Below, in pieces: positions 32,454-44,559 of a stretch of DNA of 64,000 nt (its first letter is position 1; every line of letters starts with the position of its first letter). Below the pieces are notes generated by a model that was not told where the DNA came from, searched no databases, and saw nothing but the letters and a program-made list of their open reading frames with translations. This DNA comes from Triticum aestivum (Eukaryota > Streptophyta > Magnoliopsida > Poales > Poaceae), in contig NC_057796.1 in the NCBI RefSeq assembly GCF_018294505.1, positions 271,467,466 through 271,531,465 on the forward strand, read 5' to 3'. The translations under genes were made by a program, and so were the position numbers.

Positions 32454-33125
32454 CTATTCCTGTTCATGCTCAGGTACACAACATCTAATAACACCATCTA
32501 ATCCTTCTTTATAGAGGTGTGGGTCATCCCAGAAGTAATGTCTTAAATCATAGAAAAACTTTTTCTTTTGCTGGTATGTGAAACTAGGTGGTGTAAATTT
32601 AGCAACAATGTAATGGGCATAATCAGCATACCATGGAGCAGTACGAGAAACATTTATGACAACTAATTGTTCATCAGGGAAGCTATCATCAATAGGTAGT
32701 GGGTCATCAAGAACATTCTCTAACCTAGACAAGTTGTCTGCAACGGGGTTCTCAGCTCCCTTTCTATCAATAATATGCAAATCAAATTTTTGTAGCAAGA
32801 GAACCCATCTAATAAGTCTAGGTTTAGCATCTTTCTTTTCCATAAGATATTTAATAGCAGCATGATCAGTGTGAACAGCTACTTTAGAATCAACAATATA
32901 AGGTCTGAACTTATCAGAAGCAAATACAAATGCTAAAAATTCTTTTTCAGTAGTAGCATAATTTCTCTGGGCACTGTCTAGAGTTTTACTAGCATATTGG
33001 ATAACATTTAATTTCTTATCAACTCTTTGTCCTAGAACAGCACCTACAGCATAATCACTAGCATCACACATAATTTCAAAGGGTAAATTCCAATCAGGTG
33101 GCTGAACAATAGGTGCAGAAATCAA
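32454..33125 (-). pseudogene. Athila-type RNase H
   Basis: Shows [16 protein letters not shown] (catalytic D), [14 protein letters not shown] (E) and [12 protein letters not shown] (D), then ADNLSRLEN. It continues in frame to the integrase apart from one stop. At its upstream end a one-base shift near 33150 separates it from RT. Confidence 0.9.
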
Positions 33126-33151
33126 GGCTTTCTTAAGTATTTCAAATGCTT

Positions 33152-34043
33152 CTACACAATCATCATCAAAGACAAAAGGAACATCTTTTGTAAGAGATTA
33201 GTCAGAGGCCTAGAAATTTTAGAGAAGTCTTTAATGAACCTCCTATAAAAACCGACATGACCAAGGAAACTTCTTATACCTTTGATGTCCTTAGGACACG
33301 GCATCTTTTCAATAGCATCAACTTTAGCTTTATCAACTTCAATACCTCTTTCAGAAATTTTATGCCCCAAGACAATACCTTCATTAACCATAAAGTGGCA
33401 CTTCTCCCAATTCAAGACAAGATTAGTTTCTTCACATCTCTGCAAAACTCGATCAAGGTTGCTCAAGCAATCATCAAAAGAAGTTCCATACTCGGAGAAA
33501 TCATCCATGAAAACCTCAACAATCTTTTGCACAAAAGTCAGAGAGTATAGCAGTCATACATCTTTGAAAGGTAGCAGGTGCATTACATAAACCAAAAGGC
33601 ATATGTCTATAAGCAAAGGTACCGAAAGGGCAAGTAAAAGTGGTCTTTTCTTGATCCTCTTTTGACACAGGTATTTGAGAGAAACCAGAATAACCATCTA
33701 GAAAGCAAAAATGTGTATGTTTGGATAATCTTTCTAGCATTTGATCGATAAAAGGTAAAGGGTAATGATCTTTTCTAGTAGCTTTATTCAATTTGCGGAA
33801 ATCAACTACCATTCTATAATCTGTAACAATTCTTTGTGGGATCAATTCATCTTTATCATTAGGAACAATAGTAATGCCTCCCTTCTTAGGGACACAATGG
33901 ACATGGCTTACCCACTGACTATCAGCAACGGGATAAATTATACCTGCCTCCAGATGCTTTAGTATTTCATTTCTTACCACTTCTTTCATCTTAGGATTTA
34001 ACCGTCGATGGTGATCAACAACCGGTTTAGCATCTTTCTCCAA
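33152..34043 (-). pseudogene. Athila-type reverse transcriptase
   Basis: 33516-34043 covers the fingers and palm start (VPKKGGITIV, VDFRKLNKATRKDHYPLPF, FLDGYSGFSQIPV with catalytic D, MPFGLCNAPATFQRCM). After a one-base shift near 33530, 33152-33532 continues with VFMDDFSEYG, the FMDD form of the catalytic box, and SFLGHVGFYRRFIKDFS. Two shifts (33530 and ~33150) move the frame out and back. Confidence 0.9.
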
Positions 34044-35057
34044 TTTTATTTTGTGCTGGCATAGAGTGGGACTAATGCCCTTAAGATCATCCAGAGTATA
34101 TCCAATAGCAGCACGGTGCTTCTTCAGAGTTTTTAATAATTTCTCTTCTTCCTGCTCTGAAAGGTTAGCACTAATAATAACATGATTTATCTTCTTTTCA
34201 TCAAGATAAGCATATTAAAGAGTACGAGGTAATGGTTTAAGCTCAAACACGGGATCACCCTTGGGTGGAGGAGGATCGCCTAGAATTTCAACAGGAAAGT
34301 TGTGTTTCAAAATAGGTCCCTATTTAAAGAATACTTCATCTATTTCCCTTCTTTCATTCATAAACATATCATTTTCATGGTCTAACAAATATTGTTCTAA
34401 AGGATCATTAGGAGGCACGACAATAGAAGCAAGAACAATAATTTCATCTTTACTAGGCAATTCTTTATCATGGGGTTGTCTACGAAATTTAGCAAAATTA
34501 AGATCATGAGACATATCCCCCAAACCAACAGAAACAACATCCTTTTTGCAGACTATCTTAGCATTAACAGTATTCAAGAAGGGTCTACCAAATATAATGG
34601 GGCAAAAGTTATCTTGTGGGGAAGCAAGAACAAGAAAATCAGTAGGATATTTAATTTTCCCACACAAGACTTCAACATCTCTAACAATCCCAATCGGTGA
34701 GATAGTATCTCTATTGGCAAGCTTAATAGTAACATCAATATCTTCTATCTCAGCAGGTGCAGTATCATGCATAATTTCTTTATATAAGGTATAAGGTATT
34801 GCACTAACACTAGCACCCATATCACATAAGCCATGATAACAGTGATCTCCTATTTTAACCGAAACAACAGGCATGCCAACAACAGGTCTATGTTTATCTT
34901 TAGTATCGGGTTTAGCAATTCTAGCAGCTTCATCACAGAAGTAAATAACATGCCCATCAATATTATCAACCAAGAGATCTTTAACCATAGCAATACTAGG
35001 TTCAACTTTAATTTGCTCAGAGGGTTTGGGTGTTCTTATATTAATTTTGTTGACCAC
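34044..35057 (-). pseudogene. Athila-type gag C-terminus and aspartic protease
   Basis: 34320-35057 reads through the protease (GLCDMGASVSAIPYTLY, where the active site is DMGAS instead of DTGAS, and IIFGRPFLNT as the flap-side motif). The downstream 34044-34319 stays in the same frame to RT but has stops near 34320 and 34215. The M in the active site occurs in other Athila copies as far as I recall, so it may not be a defect. Confidence 0.8.
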
Positions 35058-35189
35058 AGTTGAAGCTTTAGCATGATCCTTTATTCTAATAGGGAAAGGT
35101 GGTTTCTCAATATAAGCAGTAGGAACAATAGGATCAACATTATAAGTGATAGTCTTTTCTTCAACTTTAATGGGTTCAACTACTTTTAC

Positions 35190-36032
35190 TTAAATGGGAG
35201 GATGATATTTAAACCACTTCTCCTTAGGAAGATCAACATGAGTAGCAAATGATTCACAGAAAGAAGCTACTATCTCAGAGTGAAGTCCATATTTAGTGCT
35301 AAATTCACGAAAAGCATCGGTATCCATAAAAGATTTAACACAATCAAACTTAGGTGTTATACCTGACTCCTTACCTTCGTCGAGTTCCCAATCTTCAGAG
35401 TTGCATTTAATTCTTTCCAATAAATCCCATCTGAATTCAATAGTCTTCATCATAAAAGAACCAGTACAAGAAGTATCGAGCATGGAGCGATTATTGAGAG
35501 AAAGCCGAGCATAAAAAATTTGAATAATAATTTCTCTTGAGAGCTCATGATTGGGGCATGAATATAACATTGACTTAAGCCTCCCCCAAGCTTGAGCGAT
35601 AATTTCTCCTTCGCGAGGCCAAAAATTATATATATAATTACGATCACAATGAACCAGATGCATGGGATAAAACTTCTGATGAAATTCCAATTTCAATTGG
35701 TTGTAGTTCCATGAGCCAATATCATCACATAGCCTAAACCATGTCCATGCCTTTTCCTTCGAAGATAAAGGGAAGACCTTCTTCTTGATAACATCCTTGG
35801 GCATACCTGCAAGCTTAAATAATCCACAAACTTCATCCACATAGATTAGGTGCATATCGGGATGTAATGTTCCATCTCCTGTAAAAGGATTAGCTAGCAG
35901 TTTCTCTATCATAACCGAAGGAATTTCAAAGTAAACATTTTCAGTAGGTTCAGTAGGTTGAGGAGCAACTCTTTGCTCTACTGGTCGGGGTGAAGATACC
36001 CCGAACAAGCCCCTCAAAGGATTATGTTCCAT
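35190..36032 (-). pseudogene. Athila-type gag
   Basis: 280 residues from ATG 36032: MEHNPLRGLFGVSS start, then the capsid-like retrotransposon gag domain ~45-190 (VFPLSSKEKAWTWFRLCDDI, LKLEFHQKFYPMHLV). It ends at a TAA (35190) that is in frame with the protease part, so one stop splits gag from PR. The 75 bp between start codon and PBS form the leader. Confidence 0.85.
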
Positions 36033-36106
36033 AAATAAGTGACAGTAAATTTCAGCACACTATATAAATTTTTCCTTACCAAATTCACCTACCAAAGGCG
36101 CTTCAC

Positions 36107-36124
36107 TCCCCGGCAATGGCGCCA
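36107..36124 (-). promoter_or_regulatory. Primer-binding site of the Athila-type element
   Basis: On the minus strand TGGCGCCATTGCCGGGGA follows the 5' LTR at a gap of ~11 bases. It resembles the Asp-tRNA 3' end complement used by many plant Gypsy elements, and it fixes the orientation. Confidence 0.75.
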
Positions 36125-36135
36125 GAAAAGAGTCT

Positions 36136-37657
36136 TGATGACCCACAAGTATAGGGGATCTATTGTAGTACTTTCGATAAGTAAGAGTGTCGAACCCAAC
36201 GAGGAGCAGAAGGAAATGACAAGCGGTTTTCAGCAAGGTATTCTCTGCAAGCACTGAAATTATCGGTAACAGATAGTTTTGTGATAAGGTAATTTGTAAC
36301 GGGTAACAAGTAATACAAGTAAATAAGGTGCAGCAAGGTGGCCCAATCCTTTTTGTAGCAAAGGACAATCCTGGACAAACTCTTATATAAAAGAAAGCGC
36401 TCCCGAGGACACATGGGAATTATCGTCAAGCTAGTTTTCATCATGCTCATGTGATCTGCGTTCGTTACTTTGATAATTTGATATGTGGGTGGACCGGTGC
36501 TTGGGTACTGCCCTTCCTTGGACAAGCATCCCACTTATGATTAACCCCTATTGCAAGCATCCGCAACTACAAAAGAAGTATTAAGGTAAACCTAACCATA
36601 ACATGAAACATATGGATCCAAATCAGCCCCTTATGAAGCAACGCATAAACTAGGGTTTAAGCTTCTGTCACTCTAGCAACCCATCATCTACTTATTACTT
36701 CCCAATGCCTTCCTCTAGGCCCAAACAATGGTGAAGTGTCATGTAGTCGACATTCACATAACACCACTAGAGGAAAGACAACATACATCTCATCAAAATA
36801 TTGAACGAATACCAAATTCACATGACTACTTATAGCAAGACTTCTCCCATGTCCTCAGGAAAAAACGTAACTACTCACAAATCATATTCATGTTCATAAT
36901 CAGAGGGGTATTAATATGCATAAAGGATTTGAGCATATGATCTTCCACCAAATAAACCAACTAGCATCAACTACAAGGAGTAATCAACACTACTAGCAAC
37001 CCACGGGTACCAATATGTGGTTTTGAGACAAAGATTGGATACAAGAGATGAACTAGGGTTTGATACGAGATGGTGCCGGTGAAGATGTTGATGGAGATTG
37101 ACCCCCTCCCTATGAGAGGAACGATGGTGATGATGATGGTGATGATTTTCCCCTCCCAGAGGGATGTTTCCCCGGCAGAACAGCTCCGCCGGAGCCCTAG
37201 ATTGGTTTCGCCAGGTTCCGCCCCGAGACGGCGGCGCTTCGTCCCGAAAGCTTCCTTCTGATTTTTTCAGGGCAGAAGACACCTTATAGCAGAAGATGGG
37301 CATCGGGGGCCTGCCAGGTGGCCCACGAGGCAGGAGGGCGCGCCCAGGGGGGTAGGGCGCGCCCCCCACCCTCGTGGACGGTGGGTGGCCCCCCTCTGGT
37401 GCTTTCTTCGCCCAATATTTTTTATATATTCCAAAACTGACTTTCGTGGAGTTTCAGGACTTTTGGAGTTGTGCAGAATAGGTCTCTAATATTTGCTCCT
37501 TTTCCAGCCCAGAATTCCAGCTGCCGATATTCTCCCTCTTCATGTAAACCTTGTAAAATAAAAGAGAAAAGGCATAAGTATTGTGACGTAATGTGTAATA
37601 ACAGCCCATAATGCAATAAATATCGATATAAAAGCATGATGCAAAATGGACGTATCA
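36136..37657 (-). repeat. 5' LTR of the Athila-type element
   Basis: 1,522 bp, complete, from TGATGACCCACAAG to TGGACGTATCA on the plus strand. It is followed by ATCAC, the second target copy. It has the GC-rich palindrome at 37336-37364. Confidence 0.92.
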
Positions 37658-37719
37658 ATCACCTAGATGGATCTTGCGTGTGCGTAGGAATTTTTTTGAA
37701 ACTACCGCGTTCCCCAACA
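37658..37719 (+). repeat. 5' LTR of the Angela-like element, part 2
   Basis: ATCACCTAGATGGATCTTGC to GTTCCCCAACA, the last ~62 bp of the LTR after the nested insertion. It matches 54700-54761. Confidence 0.9.
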
Positions 37720-37720
37720 G

Positions 37721-37740
37721 TGGCATCCGAGCCAGGTCTA
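37721..37740 (+). promoter_or_regulatory. Primer-binding site of the Angela-like element
   Basis: TGGCATCCGAGCC starts one base behind the LTR, resembling the TGGTATCAGAGC initiator-Met tRNA site common in Copia elements, with two or three changes. Confidence 0.6.
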
Positions 37741-38875
37741 TGCATAGATGTTATATGCACAAGTAGAACACAAAGATTTGTGGGCGATAATAGTCATACT
37801 ACTTACCAGCATGTCATACTTTGATTCGGCGGTATTGTTGGATGAAGCAGCCCGGACCGACATTACGCGTACGCTTACGCGAGACTGGTTCTACTGACGT
37901 GCTTTGCACACAGGTGGCTGGCGGGTGTCAGTTTCTCCAACTTTAGTTGAATCGAGTGTGACTACGCTCGGTCATTGTTGAAGGTTAAAACAACACACTT
38001 GACGAAAAATCGTTGTGGTTTTGATGCGTAGGTAAGAACGGTTCTTGCTCAGCCCGTAGCAGCCACGTAAAACTTGCAACAACAAAGTAGAGGACGTCTA
38101 ACTTGTTTTTGCAGGGCATGTTGTGATGTGATATGGCCAAGACATGATGCTAAATTTTATTGTATGAGATGATCATGTTTTGTAACAGAGTTATCAGCAA
38201 CTGGCAGGAGCCATATGGTTGTCGCTTTATTGTATGCAATGCAATCGCCTTGTCATTATTTTTACTTTATCACTAAGCGGTAGCGATAGTCGTAGAAGCA
38301 ATAGTTGGCGAGACGACAACGATGCTACGATGGAGATCAAGGTGTCGCGCCGGTGACGATGGTGATCATGACGATGCTTTGGAGATGGAGATCAAAGGCA
38401 CAAGATGATGATGGCCATATCATATCACTTATATTGATTGCATGTGATGTTTATCCTTTATGCATCTTATTTTGCTTAGTTCAGCGGTAGCATTATAAGA
38501 TGATCTCTCACTAAATTTCAAGGTACAAGTGTTCTCCCTGAGTATGCACCATTGCGAAAGTTTGTCGTGCCGAGACACCACGTGATGATCGGGTGTGATA
38601 AGCTCTACGTTCACATACAACGGGTGCAAGCCAGTTTTGCACATGCAGAATACTCGGGTTAAACTTGACGAGCCTAGCATATGCAGATATGGCCTCGGAA
38701 CACAGAGACCGAAAGGTTGAGCGTGAATCATATAGTAGATATGATCAACATAGTGATGTTCACCATTGAAAACTACTCCATCTCACGTGATGATCGGACA
38801 TGGTTTAGTTGATATGGATCACGTGATCACGTCTGGCAGAGCAAAGCTGATGACTACTCGATAGTTCAGTGTGCC
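37741..38875 (+). other. Untranslated leader of the Angela-like element
   Basis: No open frame of note. It contains repeated CACGTGATGATCGG motifs (38578, 38783) before the gag remnant. The N-terminal part of gag is missing, so a deletion near 38840 is likely. Confidence 0.5.
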
Positions 38876-39688
38876 ATGCTTTACGGCTTAGAACCGGGAC
38901 TTCAAAGACGTTTTGAACGTCATGGAGCATATGAGATGTTCTGGGAGTTGAAGTTAATATTTCAAGCAAATGCCCGGATTGAGAGATATGAAGTCTCCAA
39001 TAAGTTCTACAGCTGCAAGATGGAGGAGAATAGTTCTGTCAGTGAACATATACTCAGAATGTCTGGGTACCACAGCCACTTGACTCAACTGGGAGTTAAT
39101 CTTCCTGATGGTAGTGTCATTGACAGAGTTCTTCAATCACTGCCACCAAGCTACAAGAGCTTCGTGATGAACTATAATATGCAAGGGATGGATAAGACAA
39201 TTCCCGAGCTCTTCGCGATGCTAAAGGCCGCGGAGGTAGAAATCACGAAAGAGCATCAAGTGTTGATGGTCAACAAGGCCACCAGTTTCAAGAAAAAGGG
39301 TAAAGGAAAGAAGGGGAACTTCAAGAAGAACAACAAGCAAGGTTCTGCTCAAGTGAAGAAGCCCAAGTCTGGACCTAAGCCTGAGACTGAGTGCTTCTAC
39401 TGCAAAGGGACTGATCACTGGAAGCGGAACTGCCCCAAGTATTTGGCGGAGAATAAGGATGGCAAAGTGAAAGGTATATTTGATATACATGTTATTGATG
39501 TGTACCTTACTAATGCTCGCAGTAGCGCCTGTGTATTTGATACTGGTTCTGTTGCTAATATTTGCAACTCGAAACAGGGGCTACGGATTAAGCGAAGATT
39601 GGTTAAGGACGAGGTGACGATGCGCGTGGGAAATGGTTCCAAAGTCGATGTGATCGCCGTCGGCACGCTACCTCTACATCTATCTTGA
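38876..39688 (+). pseudogene. Copia gag and protease (Angela-like), 5'-truncated
   Basis: 270 residues. The UBN2/gag core is residues ~20-125 (IDRVLQSLPPSYKSF). A lysine-rich linker follows, then a CCHC zinc knuckle CFYCKGTDHWKRNC at ~173-186 for RNA binding, then the protease with active-site DTGS (CVFDTGSVANIC, ~219-230). A stop at 39686 breaks the frame inside the protease, and the usual gag N-terminus is absent. Confidence 0.85.
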
Positions 39689-39718
39689 GATTAGTGTTGG
39701 ACCTAAAATAAATGTTAT

Positions 39719-40441
39719 TTGGTGTTTGTGTTGAGCATGAATATGATTGGATCATGTTTATTGCGATACGGTTATTCATTTAAATCAGAGAATAATTGGT
39801 GTTCTGTTTATATGAATAAAACCTTCTATGGTCATACACACAATGTAAATGGTTTATTGAATCTCGATCGTGGTGATACACATATTCATAATATTGATGC
39901 CAAAAATGCAAAGTTGATAATGATAGTGCAACCTATTTATGGCACTACCGTTTAGGTCATATTGGTGTAAAGTGCATGAAGCAACTCCATGCAGATGGGC
40001 TTTTGGAATCACTTGATTATGTATCAATTGATACTTGCGAACCATGCCTCATGGACAAGATGACTAAAACTCCGTTCTCCGGAACAATGGAGCGAGCTAC
40101 TGATTTGTTGGAAATAATACATACCGATGTATGCGGTCCGATGAGTGTTGAGGCTCATGGCGTATCGTTTTTTCCTTACCTTCACAGATGATTTGAGCAA
40201 ATATGGGTATATCTACTTGATGAAACATAAGTCTGAAATATTTCAAAAGTTCAAAGAATTTCAGAGTGAAGTGGAAAATCATCATAACAAGAAAATAAAG
40301 TTTCTACGATCTGATCGTGGAGGAGAATATTTGAGTTACGAGTTTGGTCTTCATTTGAAACAATGCAGAATAGTTTCGCAACTCACGCCACCCGGAACAC
40401 CACAGCATAATGGTGTGTCCGAAAGTCGTAATCGTACTTTA
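39719..40441 (+). pseudogene. Copia integrase N-terminal half (Angela-like)
   Basis: The pre-integrase segment (DTHIHNIDAK), the zinc-binding HADGLLESL...CEPCLMDKM and the core start (LLEIIHTDVCGPMS, with a catalytic D) are spread over three frames. LTFTDDLSKYGYIYLM and IKFLRSDRGGEYLS (second D) follow, then HNGVSESRNRTL, where a Tekay-like chromovirus is inserted at 40441. The integrase resumes at 50833. Confidence 0.85.
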
Positions 40442-43044
40442 TGTAGCATCCCAAATTTCAATTTGGATGTTTATAATAGATCATTCATATGCATCCATGA
40501 TTTATGCATTTTTGCCCCATTTGTTTCATTTGATTTTTGATCCAAGGAACTTTGAGAAACTCAAGGACCAAAAGAGAGAGTTGGAAGTTTCCCTAAAAAC
40601 CAATTTTGAATTTTTTTCGAAGTTGGGAGTTTGGATCAAATTTGGTTTCACCAAAAAATTCATTTCCATTATATCAAAAATAAAATAAAGAGAGAAGATA
40701 AAATGACTTCTTCAAAATCAGAGAAGAAAATATTGAATATTGAATTTGAACCAAAATATATTGTTGAGTTTTATTTGCAATTTATTTTATTAGCATAGCA
40801 AAAAGTTTATTTTTGAAAACTTGCATTTAGGCCGGATAAAAGTTCACAAGGTCATATATAAGACCATATTTACTGGGAATTTTAGACTTATTTTCATTTG
40901 TCTTTTGGTGATTTAATGCTGCTGTAAGAAGAAACGTTTAAAAAATGCAGCCCAGCAGGCCCATGCCCAGGCGCTATCTTCTTCTTCCTCTCAAGGTTAC
41001 ACAAACATGTACGCACGCACGCAGGCAGCACCCCACCCTAGCGCCCTACCCTCCCCTCCTCTCCTCGCTCCAAAACCGCTCTGAATTGGCTTCCCCTCAC
41101 CTCCCTCTACCTTTTCTCCTTCACTGGTGCGCCTTAATCCCCCTCTAACGGCCATTAGAAGCCCAAGTAACAGCCACCATTAACATCATAAAGTCGGCAA
41201 CGCTCAACTCATCGCCAGACCTCCCCAAGCCCTATATAAAGCACCCCTGGGAGCTCCCTCTCACCCCTCGTCCGAAGCCCTCTCTTGTTGGAGATTTTCC
41301 CCCTCCCTAACCTCGCCAATTGCTCGCCGGAGTTCGTGAATTCCGGCGACGTCTCACCGTGCATACAGAAAGCAATCTACAACCACAACTTGTGCAAGTG
41401 GTTCAACTCATCGTCCTCTACATCGTTTCGCACGCGTCCTTCACCGAAGCACACCGGAGCCACCTTCTTCCTCATCTCCGGCGACAAGTCCGGTGAGCAC
41501 CCAGCCAGCGAATCACAGAGCGCCACTTGTCCCTGGCAGATTTTTTTCTCTTTTTCAGGAATTATTTCAAATTCAGATTCTTTACCAAATCTTCTTTCTT
41601 GTATATCTTTTAGTCTATAGATCCGATTTAGTTGATTCTTTTTCCTAATAGTTCATAGAAATCTCATCTATCAAGAAACAAAGAAAATATTTTGAAATTT
41701 TAAAAATTGAACAACAGAATCTGATCAAATTCGTTAGCGATCTCGAGTTTTAAACTCGTTTTAGGTGAATTCTTTTTGCAAACGAGCTTGTAATGACTTT
41801 CTGTTAAACCAAATCATTATTTTTGTTGCTGTAAAATTATGTCTGTACGAAACTTTATTTGGTTGTTTTTGAGTTTCCGAAGTCTTTATTGTTTTCTTTT
41901 GATCTTGGCTTGTACTTATGTATTTATGCCTCCTAGATCATCCGAGTGCGAAGTGATACGATTTTCAGTTCAACGAACACAGCAAGCAAGTCACACTTTG
42001 TCATACTTGTCAATACCCAGTTTTACATCATAGTTCACCTCAAAACTGATCAGTAGATGGAACATTGTTATGCTATTATTCAGTTGTAGGACCTATACCT
42101 TTGATCACCTGAATATATTTATATCAATATTGCTTAGCACATAGACGGGGAATTGTGATCCATGCAAGTTGTTTTTTTGGACAAATAAGGTGGCAACTTA
42201 GTACACTTGGTGATTGTTTGGGCCTGAAACAGTCTTGCCAGGGATCAGATACCCGTGTGTTTCCCTAGGTCCGCCACCAGCTCAAAGGATTAAAAATATT
42301 TCAGCTGAACTTACTGTGCAGCCACGCCATTATGGCTCTGCAATGAGTAAGTTGATTGACCTTTTCCGTTAGACTAGCTTAGGGTAAAGAGGTGTCGGTC
42401 TAACCAGGTAAGGAGAAACGCTTCTGAAGGCTATGTCTCGCTCGATCATGGAGCGAGCTAGGAAAGTGCCAACTCTGCGAGTGTCATATGATGATAGCCG
42501 TCCCCGTTATGACATTGAGTATCTAGAAGGAATTATTGGTTGATCTCATCACTCTATTATGAAATTATTGGTTTAAAACTGGAATTTGGATTGGAGGAAC
42601 CTTCTCAATAATGCATGAGTAATTTTTCCTTGTGTAAGGTAAAATTGCTTACAAATATAAACTTAGAGCTCCACCAGCTAATTTGCATATAGGATATCTT
42701 TTCATTTTTATTCTATGGTGTGAATTACCGCAGGACCTACACGGCTGCAATTCTCATGTTGCAGACTTATCCGACGGGATTAAAGATGCGATAGGTCGTT
42801 GTTCTACACTCAGTTTGTCGTGGAGTTGGATGGACTCATTTACCTTCAATGCTTCCGCAGTTATTTTTATTGAGATGGCCTTTGGCCATATTATTGTAAT
42901 AAATACTCTTTTGAGGACCTTGATGTAATAAAGTGTGTGGTTGAACTCTGTTATAATTCCTCGAGTACTGTGTGTGTCAGCATACTGATCCAGGGATGAC
43001 ACTTAAGCACAGAGACTTCGATCCATTTGGGTCAGGTCGCTACA
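40442..43044 (+). repeat. 5' LTR of the Tekay-like chromovirus
   Basis: 2,603 bp from TGTAGCATCCC to GTCGCTACA, about 260 bp shorter than the 3' LTR. A TATA box is in CCTATATAAAGC (~41231). Between ~40,720 and ~42,680 many short gaps set it apart from the 3' LTR, while both ends match closely. Confidence 0.92.
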
Positions 43045-43047
43045 AGA

Positions 43048-43059
43048 TGGTATCAGAGC
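43048..43059 (+). promoter_or_regulatory. Primer-binding site of the Tekay-like chromovirus
   Basis: TGGTATCAGAGC three bases behind the LTR, the initiator-Met tRNA site. Confidence 0.88.
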
Positions 43060-43527
43060 ACACGCTGACTGTAGGACGCGACCACTAGGAAATGGAAAGC
43101 CATAGGAAGAAAACTCTATTTTATGACTTCCTTAAATATCCCTTGGTCTATACTCTTCTCTATTCATTTCTATCTCTTCTCCACTTCAATAAAATAGTTG
43201 TTGAACCCCATCACCAAGTTGCTCAGCCCGATGAGACCTTGACCTATGAAGACAACATTGGCGAAGAAGAAGTTAGAGTTGACATTGATTTGAGGAGATT
43301 TAGTTCAGACCACCACTACCAAGTTGAGTCCAACGAATGATTGCGGTAGTATGAAGAGATCATATCTCTTGTGGATATGACCTTACCTGTAGGTTTTTGC
43401 TTGTGTGGTGTGATCTGTGTGAATTGCTTGATTTGAAATTTTCTTGCTATCATAAGCATATGGGTAGTGATTTTTCTCATTAGGCCCTTATTCTATTCTA
43501 ATTTCTCATCCACTCTAAACCTAACAG
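43060..43527 (+). other. Leader of the Tekay-like chromovirus
   Basis: Untranslated region between PBS and gag. A short 82-codon frame at 43092-43340 shows no recognisable domain. Confidence 0.55.
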
Positions 43528-44559
43528 ATGCCTCCAAGACGTGACCCAGAATTCCCACCGGAACTTACCCAGTTGATCCAGAACCAGAATGCCCTCATGC
43601 AGCTACTCATCCAGAATCAGAACCAGAACAACAACAACCCACCGCCACCACCCCCGGTCGACAACCTTACCCGTTTCCTGAGGTTGAACCCACCAGTGTT
43701 CTCTAGCAGCACGGAGCCGATCATTGCAGATGACTGGCTTCACAAGATCAGAAGAGAGCTGACCACCGCAGGATGCACTGAGGCTAAGAAGGTGCGCTTT
43801 GCCGCACATCAATTGGATGGACCAGCAGCCTCATGGTGGGAGAATTACACCACCACATTCCCCATAGCCAATGTGACTTGGGATCAGTTCCAGCAGGCGT
43901 TCTGTACCGCACATGTTTCAGCCGGAGCTATGAGTCTGAAGAAGCGTGAGTTCCGCAACTTACGCCAGGGAAATCGTTCTGTTGGTGATTATGTGGAGGA
44001 ATTCAACAAGTTATCCAGGTATGCTCCCGGAGACGTGGCTGATTATGCCGCTAAGCAGGAGAAATTTCTGGAGGGACTAAACGATGATCTGGGACTTCAG
44101 TTGACTGTGGCTACCTTTAACAATTATCAAGAGTTGGTCGACAAGGCTCTCATTCTGGAAGGCAAGCAGCAGCAGGTGGAGAATCGCAAGAGGAAGTACG
44201 GACAGGGAAAGTACAACTCTGGTGTTCAGCAGAAGCCCCGCTATACCCCGTACTCGGGAAATAATGGACCAGGATCTGGCAAGTATAGTGGACACACTCA
44301 CCATAACCATGGAGGACATTCACATCATGGAGGGAATGGACACAACCATAATGGCCATAGGAATGGCAATGGGAACGGATGAAACAACAATCAGCATCAG
44401 TCCAACCCCGCTACACCGGCAAAGAAGGATCTGAGCCACATTACCTGTTTCAAGTGCGGGAAAACCGGACACTACGCCACCGATTGCCCTGAGGCCAAGA
44501 ACGGGAATGGTAATGGAAGCTCTGGAGGCAAGAAGGCCAATCCCTTCACCAGAGGTCAG
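43528..44559 (+). pseudogene. Tekay-like gag
   Basis: ATG at 43528 (MPPRRDPEFPPELTQLIQNQ). A Q/N- and P-rich start is followed by the gag domain (ADDWLHKIRRELTTAGC, AASWWENYTTTF, FNKLSRYAPGDVADY). A His/Gly/Asn-rich tract (~255-284) ends in a TGA at 44380. The same frame resumes with the CCHC zinc knuckle [14 protein letters not shown] (~44448-44489), which binds element RNA. The single stop is the only break in gag. Confidence 0.88.

Larger units (their letters stand above)
12337..37657 (-). mobile_element. Athila-type Gypsy retrotransposon (Fatima-like) with two nested elements
   Basis: Minus orientation: 5' LTR 36136-37657, PBS, gag-pol, an extra ORF, then a damaged 3' LTR at 12337-12992 plus 20355-20788. 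Flanking target copies are ATCAC at 12332-12336 and 37658-37662, inside the Angela-like 5' LTR. The LTR start (TGATGACCCACAAGTATAGG) fits the Fatima/Sabrina group of Triticeae; the exact family name is uncertain. A Sabrina-like and a TAT-type element are nested in the 3' LTR. Confidence 0.88.
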
